NCBI GenBank assembly: GCA_002898315.1
Contig: BEHV01000009.1
Coordinates: forward strand, 20,697 to 84,696
Length of the DNA stretch: 64,000 nt
Direction of reading: 5' to 3'
From: a bacterium HR19
GTDB lineage: Bacteria; Calescibacteriota; Calescibacteriia; Calescibacteriales; Calescibacteriaceae
The translations under genes were made by a program, and so were the position numbers. Positions 26,801-38,371 of this stretch are shown piece by piece (the first letter of the stretch is position 1; the number at the start of each line of letters is the position of its first letter). The notes below the pieces were generated by a model that was not told the origin of the DNA, searched no databases, and saw only the letters and a program-made list of their open reading frames with translations.

Positions 26801-27439
26801 ATGAGTGAGAACGGAAAACCCAATGGAGAAAAAAAAGAAGAGATTCTGAAACTATATGAGTCGGGAAAGAAAAAAATTCATCAGATAGAATCAAAGCAGG
26901 AAAAGTTTCTCAAACTCATAAGTGAAATAAATAAAGAAAGAGAGATTCTGAAAGCCAAGCAATCTACCTTTTCCAGAATTTCAAAAATACTTCTTCTCCT
27001 TTTTGTTGTAGGGATAGGAATAATCATAATGTATCTTCCTGAAAAAAACATAGTAGGGAAAAATATTTTTGATTTCGGTCCTCCTCCCGACCTTTATATT
27101 GATATGGAAAAATTCACGGTTATCAATTTCTTTGCATCCTGGTGCGACCCATGCAGAGAAGAAGCGCCAGAACTCGTAAAATTTTATCAAAATTCTTCAT
27201 CAGCAACAGTAGTGGGAGTAGCAGTAGATGATTCAAAAGACAATGTTCAAAAATTCATAAGAGAATACGGAATAAATTTCCCTGTTATCTTTGACAACCA
27301 CACCTTTTCAAAAAAACTTGGAATTTCAGGTCTCCCAACAACAATAATTGTCAGCCCAGATTACAAAATAAAAAAAGTTATTTTCGGACCTGTGACACAG
27401 CAAACCCTTGAAAGATTTATTTCAAACCTTAAAAAATAA
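26801..27439 (+). CDS. Membrane-anchored TlpA/ResA-like thioredoxin
   Basis: The 212-residue protein has a cytoplasmic coiled coil (residues 8-50), one membrane helix (ILLLLFVVGIGIIIMYL) and a periplasmic thioredoxin domain with the active site FFASWCDPCREEAP and the cis-Pro loop GLPTTIIV. Such proteins reduce or isomerise cysteines outside the membrane, often in apocytochrome c maturation, and this fits the CcmC and cytochrome c genes elsewhere in the window. The frame stays open far upstream, antisense to ribD, but real similarity begins at ATG 26801. A long coiled coil before the anchor is unusual. Confidence 0.87.
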   Translation: MSENGKPNGEKKEEILKLYESGKKKIHQIESKQEKFLKLISEINKEREILKAKQSTFSRISKILLLLFVVGIGIIIMYLPEKNIVGKNIFDFGPPPDLYIDMEKFTVINFFASWCDPCREEAPELVKFYQNSSSATVVGVAVDDSKDNVQKFIREYGINFPVIFDNHTFSKKLGISGLPTTIIVSPDYKIKKVIFGPVTQQTLERFISNLKK

Positions 27440-27673
27440 AATTCCAAAAAATCGCTGATTTAAAAAATATGTCAATTCGCACTTTCTGCCTCTGAAAATT
27501 TATATTTTTTATAAAAAGCCGTAAGAGAAGGAGGAGAATAAGCCTTCTTTTGGGAAGAGAAACCAAAAAACGGAGAGTTCAATACGTATGACCCTATATC
27601 AGAAGATGGGGAAAATACAACCTATAAAAACCCATCAAGCGCAAGAAAGAAAATAATAAAAAGAGCAGTACTC

Positions 27674-28213
27674 GTGCTGAACAGAAATTACATACCCTGC
27701 TATATAACAAACCTCCGACACGCCTTCTCTCTCCTTTTCAGAGAATCAGCTCTCGTGCTTGATAATGACTTCAAAACATTTACAATATGGGAATGGATAA
27801 ATATTGAACCCAAAGATGGAGATGATTACATCTCAACAGTCAGCAGAAGAATAAAAATTCCAAAGATAGTCGTTGCAAAAACAGATGTGGAAACAAGGAT
27901 AAGCAGACCAAAGGTGTCAAGAATAGGTGTGTTCATAAGAGATGGATTTACCTGCCAGTACTGCGGGAAAAGATTTTCATATAAAAACCTCACAATAGAC
28001 CACGTTATACCGCGATCCAGAGGTGGCAAAACAGAATGGCTGAATGTCGTGACAAGCTGCATCTCCTGCAACATAAAAAAAGGAGATAGAACCCCAGAAG
28101 AAGCAAAAATAGAACTCATAAAAGAACCTCGCTCGCCCATGATAACAATACTCAATATAAAAGATATTGAGCTGAAATTCTATCCCGAATGGGAACCATA
28201 CATCCTGAGGTGA
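27674..28213 (+). CDS. HNH endonuclease family protein
   Basis: The protein has a zinc-bound HNH fold: FTCQYCGKRF, the His of TIDHVIPRSRGGKTEWLN, and SCISCNIKKGDRTPEE. It belongs to the stand-alone COG1403-like group that usually starts VLVLN and whose cellular role is poorly known. The only canonical in-frame start is GTG 27674, which would cut into the conserved VLVLN segment. The frame stays open upstream to 27542 with protein-like codons. A strong AAGGAGGAG (27528-27536) lies just before 27542, but no ATG, GTG or TTG follows it in frame. Confidence 0.82.
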   Translation: MLNRNYIPCYITNLRHAFSLLFRESALVLDNDFKTFTIWEWINIEPKDGDDYISTVSRRIKIPKIVVAKTDVETRISRPKVSRIGVFIRDGFTCQYCGKRFSYKNLTIDHVIPRSRGGKTEWLNVVTSCISCNIKKGDRTPEEAKIELIKEPRSPMITILNIKDIELKFYPEWEPYILR

Positions 28214-28235
28214 AACCCATCTTCATCTGATAAAA

Positions 28236-29480
28236 TCACCCATAAGATTCCATCAATCTTTTTATATTTCTCATCGCTTGTTTTATTCTCTGGTCATTTT
28301 CAACAAGAGCTAATCTCACATAACCTTCTCCCGACTGTCCAAACGCAACCCCCGGAGCAACCGCAACCTCGGCTTTTTCAAGAAGAAATTCAGAAAACTT
28401 CACCGAACCCATGCTTGCAAACTTTTCAGGTATTTTCGCCCAAATGAACATGCTTCCGCGCGGAGTTTCAAAATCCCAACCAATTTTTTTCAGGTATGAA
28501 GCGACAACATCTCTCCTTTTCCGGTATATCTCTGCTGTTTTTTTAGGATAATCTCCCGCCTCACGGAGAGCAACTATTGCTGCTATCTGCACCGGCTGAA
28601 AAACTCCATACTCCGTCCAACTTTTTATCTTATAAAGAGCCGAAATCAAGGTAGGATTACCAAGAGCAAAACCGACTCTGAACCCAGCCATAGAAAAACC
28701 TTTTGACATTGAATAAAACTCAATCGCTATTTTCTTTGCGTCTTTGACCTCAAAAATAGATGGTGCCTTATATCCATCAAAAACTATATCAGCATAAGCA
28801 AAATCGTGAATCAGCCATATACCCTCCGATAAGCAGAAATCTACAACCTTTTTCAGGAAGTCCAGCTCAACACACCTTGAAGTTGGATTGTTCGGGAAAG
28901 ATATAACGATCGCCTTCGGTCTTGGATATGTTGTTTTTACAACCTTTTCCAGACCCTCAAAAAAATGACCGTTTAACATTGAAAATGTCCTGACATCTGC
29001 TCCTGCAATCATCGGAGCATAAAGATGAAGGGGATAAGCTGGTTCAGGAACGACAACCGCATCTCCATTAGATAAAATCGCAAGCATCAGCTGGAAAAAG
29101 CCCATCTTTGTACCATTCACAACAAGCACTTCGCTCTCCGGATCAAGCTCAACTCCCCAGAGCAATTTATACCTTTTAGCTATCTCTTCCCTGAGCTTTT
29201 TCAACCCTTGAACTACTGAATACCTGTGATTTTTCGGGTCCTCAACCGCCTCTTTCACCTTCCTCACAACTTCCTCGGGAGCAGGAACATTTGGATTGCC
29301 CATCCCAAGGTCTATAACATCAAATCCCCTCTTGCGCATTTCCTGTTTTTTCTGATTTATGACCGCAAGAGCATATGGCGGAAGCCTTTTCAATCTCGGA
29401 AAACTATCAAAAACGAAAAATTCGTTTTCAAACATTTCAGCAGTATCTGATTTTAATAATTTCGCTTTCAGATGTTGCAT
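28236..29480 (-). CDS. Class I aminotransferase (AlaC/LL-DAP aminotransferase-like)
   Basis: The PLP enzyme shows RLKRLPPYALAVIN at the start, then VIDLGMGNPN, the PLP-ring region FPNNPTSRCVE, the phosphate and Schiff-base Lys in YSMSKGFSMAGFRVGF, and a C-terminal substrate Arg in GYVRLALV. The N-terminus matches glutamate-pyruvate transaminase AlaC and the related DapL-like group. It probably makes alanine from pyruvate, but other keto acids are possible. ATG 29480 gives 414 residues; ATG 29435 (MFENEFFVFDS) may be the true start. Confidence 0.88.
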   Translation of the reverse strand: MQHLKAKLLKSDTAEMFENEFFVFDSFPRLKRLPPYALAVINQKKQEMRKRGFDVIDLGMGNPNVPAPEEVVRKVKEAVEDPKNHRYSVVQGLKKLREEIAKRYKLLWGVELDPESEVLVVNGTKMGFFQLMLAILSNGDAVVVPEPAYPLHLYAPMIAGADVRTFSMLNGHFFEGLEKVVKTTYPRPKAIVISFPNNPTSRCVELDFLKKVVDFCLSEGIWLIHDFAYADIVFDGYKAPSIFEVKDAKKIAIEFYSMSKGFSMAGFRVGFALGNPTLISALYKIKSWTEYGVFQPVQIAAIVALREAGDYPKKTAEIYRKRRDVVASYLKKIGWDFETPRGSMFIWAKIPEKFASMGSVKFSEFLLEKAEVAVAPGVAFGQSGEGYVRLALVENDQRIKQAMRNIKRLMESYG

Positions 29481-29523
29481 TTTTTGATTTTCGTTGAAGT
29501 TTCACTATTCCGCAACAAACTTG

Positions 29524-29529
29524 TATAAT
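29524..29529 (+). promoter_or_regulatory. Consensus -10 TATAAT for a leaderless transcript
   Basis: A perfect TATAAT is followed by 8 nt and ATG 29538. A possible -35 (TTTCAC) lies 18 nt upstream. There is no Shine-Dalgarno sequence. Confidence 0.55.
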
Positions 29530-29537
29530 TTGATATT

Positions 29538-30326
29538 ATGGAGTGTATAAACGTTAAAACAAAAAACATAGTTTTTGTTCTATTGACGCCACTTCTTTCT
29601 ATAACTCTTTTCAACTGTTATACAATTTCACGCATCAACTCAAAAGTAGACACAATTGAAGCACGCCAGATAAAAAACGAAGAGTATATTGAAAGTATGA
29701 GAAAAGATCTGGAGTATATAAAGAAAAATCTCGCCAACTTGGATTCAAGAATATCATCTATTGAAGAGAGATTAGCTCGCCAGCAAGGAACATCAAAAGA
29801 TATTGAAAAGCTAACAGCAGATATACAAAAACTTGAAAAGAGAATAAGCTTCCTTGAATCAAAAATAGAAATTATTGAAGCGAGAAACAGCAGTGGAAAA
29901 ACTTCCTCTGTTATCAAGAAAGAGACAATTTCAGCCAAAGATGCACAAGACAAAATATCAAACGCAAAAGAACTGATAATCAACGGTAAAACAGACGAGG
30001 CGATAAAAATTCTGACAGACCTCATTTCATCTGGTTATGATTCCGAAGAGTTGAGATTCACACTTGGAGAAGCTTTTTTCAGAAATGGAGATTACAAATC
30101 TGCAATAAAAGAGTGGCTCTCTGTAATAGAAAAAGAAGGGAAACTAAAAGATGGGACTGAAATTTTCCCGCGAACATATCTTCGTCTTGCACAGGCATTT
30201 ATGAGGATAGGAGATAACAAAAATGCAGAAGTTATGCTCAAAGCCATTCTCATCAAGTATCCAAACAGCCCAGAATCAAAAACAGCAAAAGGACTTCTTG
30301 ATAATATGGGACAGCAGAAAAGATAA
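29538..30326 (+). CDS. CpoB/YbgF-like lipoprotein with coiled coil and TPR
   Basis: The 262-residue protein has a hydrophobic leader ending in a lipobox (ITLFNC, Cys near residue 27). A coiled coil spans about residues 35-125, and three TPR-like helix pairs follow (KELIINGKTDEAIKILTDL, then SEELRFTLGEAFFRNGDYKSA). This is the plan of CpoB, which coordinates Tol-Pal-driven outer-membrane constriction with peptidoglycan synthesis. No tol or pal genes are adjacent. The name is by architecture. Confidence 0.75.
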   Translation: MECINVKTKNIVFVLLTPLLSITLFNCYTISRINSKVDTIEARQIKNEEYIESMRKDLEYIKKNLANLDSRISSIEERLARQQGTSKDIEKLTADIQKLEKRISFLESKIEIIEARNSSGKTSSVIKKETISAKDAQDKISNAKELIINGKTDEAIKILTDLISSGYDSEELRFTLGEAFFRNGDYKSAIKEWLSVIEKEGKLKDGTEIFPRTYLRLAQAFMRIGDNKNAEVMLKAILIKYPNSPESKTAKGLLDNMGQQKR

Positions 30327-30336
30327 AATCAAAAAC

Positions 30337-31284
30337 TCAACTGTGCTTTTTTATGAGCTCGTCTACTTCTTTTTGAAGCTTTTGAACGACTTCGGCAGAC
30401 CTTTTCAGTGCCTGCACCTCATCATCTTTGAGCTTGAACTCCAAAATTTTTTCCACCCCATTTTTTCCAAGAACAACAGGAACACCAACAAAAACACCAT
30501 TTATACCATATTCCCCCTCACATAGCACACAGCACGGAAGAACTCTCTTTCTATCAAAAACAACTGATTCTATCATTTCAAGAACAGCAGCAGAAGGAGC
30601 ATAGTAAGCAGAACCTGTTTTGAGAAGAGAAACTATCTCAGCTCCCGCATTTCTTGTCCTTTCTATTATTTGCTGAAGTTTTTCCTTTGGCAAAAGATTC
30701 TCAACAGGAACACCACCAACATGAGTGTAGCTCAAAACAGGCACCATAGTGTCTCCGTGACTTCCAAGAACAAAAGCAGTTATATCTTTTGGAGAAACTT
30801 TGAGCTCCATAGAGAGAAAAGCTCTGAACCTTGCGGTATCAAGAACTCCTGCCATTCCCATAATTCTGTTTTTTGCAAACCCCGTTATCTTATAAGCTGT
30901 ATATGTCATCGCATCAAGAGGATTTGAAACAACTATGACTATTGAATCTGGACAGAACTTTTTTATTTTCTCTGAAACATCTTTGACTATCTTGAAATTC
31001 ACCTCAAGAAGTTCTTCCCTTGACATTCCCGGTTTTCTCGGAACACCTGATGTTATGACAACTATTTGAGAATCTTTTGCGATGTCCCATGAGTCGCCTC
31101 CCTGTATGTTTATATCGTAGTCCATTATGGGAGCGCTTTGAGCTATATCAAGAGCTTTACCTTTCGCAAGGTCTCCAACTATATCTATGAGGGCAATATC
31201 GGCGAAGTTTTTTTCTGCGAGACGCTGAGCAAGAGTTCCTCCAACCATTCCCGCACCAACTACGGTTATCTTCATCTTCGGCAT
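30337..31284 (-). CDS. mdh: Malate dehydrogenase
   Basis: This 315-residue LDH-like malate dehydrogenase interconverts malate and oxaloacetate. It has the NAD Rossmann motif ITVVGAGMVGGTLAQRL, the substrate loop GVPRKPGMSREELL with the Arg that selects malate, VVSNPLDAMT, the catalytic Asp/Arg region LDTARFRAF and the catalytic His in LGSHGDTMVP. A strong Shine-Dalgarno AGGAGGAGG precedes ATG 31284. It converges on the CpoB-like gene with 10 nt between them and is divergent from the rRNA operon. Confidence 0.95.
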   Translation of the reverse strand: MPKMKITVVGAGMVGGTLAQRLAEKNFADIALIDIVGDLAKGKALDIAQSAPIMDYDINIQGGDSWDIAKDSQIVVITSGVPRKPGMSREELLEVNFKIVKDVSEKIKKFCPDSIVIVVSNPLDAMTYTAYKITGFAKNRIMGMAGVLDTARFRAFLSMELKVSPKDITAFVLGSHGDTMVPVLSYTHVGGVPVENLLPKEKLQQIIERTRNAGAEIVSLLKTGSAYYAPSAAVLEMIESVVFDRKRVLPCCVLCEGEYGINGVFVGVPVVLGKNGVEKILEFKLKDDEVQALKRSAEVVQKLQKEVDELIKKHS

Positions 31285-31504
31285 AACTTTTCCTCCTCCT
31301 TTGAGTTTATTTCATAACTTTATTTTTTCAGTTCGCCACATTTTTATTGAAACTTCAAGAAGATTGAGAGAAAAAATTTTTGTTTTTCGTATTTTGCTGC
31401 AGAGAATTATTATTTTGTTTTGTGTTATTTTAGCGGAAGCCCTCCTTGAAATAGGAGGGCGGAAGCAGAAAATTTTTTCTGAAAGAGAAAATTTTTTCAA
31501 AAAA
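31285..31504. other. Divergent promoter region of mdh and the rRNA operon, with a hairpin
   Basis: No gene is seen. The region is AT-rich except for a perfect 8-bp stem, GCCCTCCT (31439-31446) and AGGAGGGC (31453-31460), with a 6-nt loop. A T-rich run follows on the plus strand, but 14 nt away, so it is not a textbook terminator. Confidence 0.5.
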
Positions 31505-31533
31505 TTGTCTTTCTAAAAAGTCGTGATTAAAAT
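31505..31533 (+). promoter_or_regulatory. rRNA operon promoter
   Basis: TTGTCT (31505-31510) and TAAAAT (31528-31533) are separated by exactly 17 bp, a good sigma-70-type promoter about 170 nt before the 16S gene. It is the clearest two-box promoter in the window. Confidence 0.7.
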
Positions 31534-31540
31534 ATAAAAC

Positions 31541-31579
31541 GCTCTTTCAGATAGCCAGAAGAGCTCCCGAGAGGGAGCT
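31541..31579 (+). promoter_or_regulatory. boxA-like antitermination signal and leader hairpin
   Basis: GCTCTTTCAG (31541-31550) resembles the rrn boxA (TGCTCTTTAA) bound by NusB-S10. It is followed by a perfect 7-bp hairpin with a GAGA tetraloop, AGCTCCC (31562-31568) and GGGAGCT (31573-31579). The arrangement fits rRNA antitermination; function inferred. Confidence 0.5.
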
Positions 31580-31602
31580 TGGAAGGTTGGGAGAAGAGGA
31601 AG

Positions 31603-31618
31603 CGGTCAGAAAAGAGGT
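31603..31618 (+). other. Outer pre-rRNA processing stem, 5' arm
   Basis: This 16-nt arm is perfectly complementary to 33456-33471, which lies just after tRNA-Ala. The stem would enclose the 16S and both tRNAs and is a likely RNase III site. Confidence 0.75.
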
Positions 31619-31633
31619 TTTGAAAAAAGACAC

Positions 31634-31646
31634 TGAGGGTGAAGGT
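31634..31646 (+). other. Inner 16S processing stem, 5' arm
   Basis: TGAGGGTGAAGGT pairs perfectly with 33274-33286, between the 16S 3' end and tRNA-Ile. It nests inside the outer stem and encloses the 16S only. Confidence 0.75.
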
Positions 31647-31699
31647 CTTGCGGCAAAATCATTTCAGAAAGATTTAACCTCTTTGGCAGATTTGATTTA

Positions 31700-33255
<1,556 letters not shown>

Positions 33256-33297
33256 CTTTCTCCTTTTTCAAAAACCTTCACCCTCAAAGATACAAAA

Positions 33298-33371
33298 GGG
33301 CCCATAGCTCAGTCGGCAAGAGCGTACCCCTGATAAGGGTAAGGTCTCCGGTTCGAGTCCGGATGGGCCCA
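33298..33371 (+). tRNA. tRNA-Ile (GAT)
   Basis: A cloverleaf forms with acceptor GGGCCCA/TGGGCCC and anticodon loop CTGATAA (anticodon GAT). The T-loop is GGTTCGAGTCC. It lies in the 16S-23S spacer, the usual place. The 3' CCA is not fully encoded (A-CC-G follows). Confidence 0.95.
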
Positions 33372-33382
33372 CCGAGATTTTT

Positions 33383-33454
33383 GGGGACGTAGCTCAGCGG
33401 GAGAGCGCCCGGTTTGCACCCGGGAGGGCACGGGTTCAAATCCCGTCGTCTCCA
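33383..33454 (+). tRNA. tRNA-Ala (TGC)
   Basis: The cloverleaf has acceptor GGGGACG/CGTCTCC, anticodon loop TTTGCAC (anticodon TGC) and T-loop GGGTTCAAATCCC. It follows tRNA-Ile by 11 nt in the rRNA spacer. CCA is not encoded. Confidence 0.95.
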
Positions 33455-33488
33455 CACCTCTTTTCTGACCGGGGAGAAATTTTGAAAT

Positions 33489-33511
33489 TTGGGAGATAGA
33501 GGTTTTCATGT
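33489..33511 (+). other. 23S processing stem, 5' arm
   Basis: A 23-nt arm is perfectly complementary to 36410-36432 just beyond the 23S 3' end, forming the long stalk that RNase III cuts. It fixes the mature 23S ends to within a few bases. Confidence 0.85.
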
Positions 33512-36409
<2,898 letters not shown>

Positions 36410-36432
36410 ACATGAAAACCTCTATCTCCCAA
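36410..36432 (+). other. 23S processing stem, 3' arm
   Basis: Perfect complement of 33489-33511. The pgi stop codon lies only 27 nt further on the opposite strand. Confidence 0.85.
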
Positions 36433-36458
36433 TATTTTGCTTCACTCTTCTCCCAAAT

Positions 36459-37541
36459 CTATCTCAAACCTCTTCCTCCCCAAATCAAATCTCTTATCCT
36501 CTTCACCTCGGGTTGATCAAAAGGATTTATACCCATAATCTTCCCAGCAACTGCTATCGCTATCTGAAACTGAAATATGAGAGAAAAAATCTCACCCTTG
36601 CTTCTTATCTCAAGCTCAAGAACAGGAATTCTTTCAGAAAACGCCCTCAAAGTCGCTTCCTTCTCCCTCATCAGGTCTCTCTCTGCACCAGACCGAAAAA
36701 TAAAAACCGCACACTTACCTTTTGGATTCGCAAGAATAAGCTGAGCCACAGAATGCTGAAAATGCGGACCCAAAAGAGCAACAGGAGTTAACCCTTTACC
36801 ATCCTTACCCAAACTCTCTGCTATAAGCTGACAAAAATTCTCAGAAAGTTTCACCAAATCCTTTGAATAAAAACACAAAAATATCTCCTGCTTATCTTGA
36901 TTTTCAATAATAAATCTCGCAAGCTTGAAATGCAAACTCTCCTTATCAAAAATCCTCCTTCTCACATTATCTAAATTACTTTTCATAATTTTCAAAATGT
37001 TCCTGTACCTCATCAGAATAGGATAAAGTATAAAAAATGTTGAAAACCTGCCTGAAAGATTGGGCGGAAAATCTATTAATTCTCCTCGGTTCCTTATAAC
37101 TAAATTTGAAATTGGTGAATCCTTATTTGCGGTAATTCCTAAAAAACTCACCGCTTTTTTCCTTTTTGCAATCTTTTCCGCAGTTTTTGATAAAATCAGT
37201 GTCTCAAATGTTTCACCCGATTTTGAAACTATATATAAAGTCGGTCTCTTGCTCTTTTTCATTAATTCGCAAAGCTCTTTCTTTTCCTCCGGCGACTCAA
37301 AAAACTTTATCCCAAGTCCAAAAATTTCAGATATGGCTTTTGGTCCAGATGAAGAGCCACCAATCCCTATCCAGAAAATCTCATCACTAATCATCAAGTT
37401 CCTAAACAAATCTTTTTTACCTTTCAAATAAGATTCTATAACTTTATCCTGAATAAGAAATATCCACTCGGAACTCTCCTTTATACCCTCTGCCTCTTCA
37501 AGAACTTTCTCAATCTCACCCATTATTCCCGATGAACTCAT
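36459..37541 (-). CDS. pgi: Glucose-6-phosphate isomerase (short form)
   Basis: The 360-residue protein has SIS-domain and PGI motifs: IGIGGSSSGPKAI, the phosphate-binding SKSGETFET, GRFSTFFILYP, AESLGKDGKGLTPV, the His of FQHSVAQLIL and the family end GINPFDQPEV. It interconverts glucose-6-P and fructose-6-P. It is shorter than typical bacterial PGI (450-550), mostly at the N-terminus, but the catalytic regions are present. The start may also be ATG 37523 (MGEIEKVLEE). It is convergent with the rRNA operon. Confidence 0.88.
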   Translation of the reverse strand: MSSSGIMGEIEKVLEEAEGIKESSEWIFLIQDKVIESYLKGKKDLFRNLMISDEIFWIGIGGSSSGPKAISEIFGLGIKFFESPEEKKELCELMKKSKRPTLYIVSKSGETFETLILSKTAEKIAKRKKAVSFLGITANKDSPISNLVIRNRGELIDFPPNLSGRFSTFFILYPILMRYRNILKIMKSNLDNVRRRIFDKESLHFKLARFIIENQDKQEIFLCFYSKDLVKLSENFCQLIAESLGKDGKGLTPVALLGPHFQHSVAQLILANPKGKCAVFIFRSGAERDLMREKEATLRAFSERIPVLELEIRSKGEIFSLIFQFQIAIAVAGKIMGINPFDQPEVKRIRDLIWGGRGLR

Positions 37542-37599
37542 CTATTACTTACCTCGTTCTTGCTTAAATTTTATCAAACTGAAATCGCTTTTTTGTCTA

Positions 37600-38364
37600 T
37601 CAAAAATTTGGAATATTTATAACCTTTGGTTCAGAGTAAAAAGAAGACCTCCCATCTTCAAGTTCATACCACACCCTCCAAAAATAAGACCTTGAAAATC
37701 TCGGAAGAGTAAGAGATTGCGGGAAAAACTTGTTATCTTCAATCTCGGAGAAAAACACTGGTTTTAAAAAATTTTCATCAATCGCTATTTCCAAAAAGTA
37801 CTTCTTGGCTTTATCTATTTTCTCCCAAAGAAATAGCGGTATAAAGACCTCTGCATTATCTCGCGGGAAAATTATTTTGACTTCTCTTGGTAAAACATAA
37901 ATCTCTCTTGTCTCCGCAGAGTATCCCTGACCTTTTTTTATTTTGAACTCGTGAAACTTCGCCTCACCATCAATAACCTCAAAAAAAAGTTTACCGTTTG
38001 CATTTATTCTTAACTCTCCGTCTGAAAAAACCAATTCTCTGAAAAAGAAATTGCATTCTTGTGCTTTCAACACAACTACTCCTGAAACAGATTCAAGAAA
38101 AATTCTTATCTCCTTACCACGCCTGAACGCATCACCAATTTTGACATAACTTTTCGGATAAAGTTTTATCAAACAAACTCTCTTATAAAACGGAAAGTTA
38201 ATCAAAACAATCTTTGAACCCGAGAAAAATTCTTTTTTCTCAACATCTGAAAACTCATAAGCAAAATCAGATGAAAAAAACAGATTAGGTCTAACCTCCT
38301 TTTTACATTGAAGCGATAATAAAGAAAGTAAAGGCATAAACCAGAAAACCAAATTACCTCTCAT
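37600..38364 (-). CDS. Lipoprotein with FecR-like domain and a C-terminal Ig/FN3-like domain
   Basis: The 254-residue protein starts with a lipoprotein signal (LLSLLSLQC, Cys at 19). The middle region, KIGDAFRRGKEIRIFLESVSGVVVLK and onward, has the repeating beta pattern of FecR-type domains. The last 90 residues contain PLFLWEKIDKAKKYFLEIAID and YFWRVWYELEDGRSSFYSE, the signature of FN3-like modules that follow FecR domains in many diderm lipoproteins. The gene follows the giant surface protein after only 7 nt and probably works with it. Function unknown. Confidence 0.7.
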   Translation of the reverse strand: MRGNLVFWFMPLLSLLSLQCKKEVRPNLFFSSDFAYEFSDVEKKEFFSGSKIVLINFPFYKRVCLIKLYPKSYVKIGDAFRRGKEIRIFLESVSGVVVLKAQECNFFFRELVFSDGELRINANGKLFFEVIDGEAKFHEFKIKKGQGYSAETREIYVLPREVKIIFPRDNAEVFIPLFLWEKIDKAKKYFLEIAIDENFLKPVFFSEIEDNKFFPQSLTLPRFSRSYFWRVWYELEDGRSSFYSEPKVINIPNF

Positions 38365-38371
38365 AAAATCA

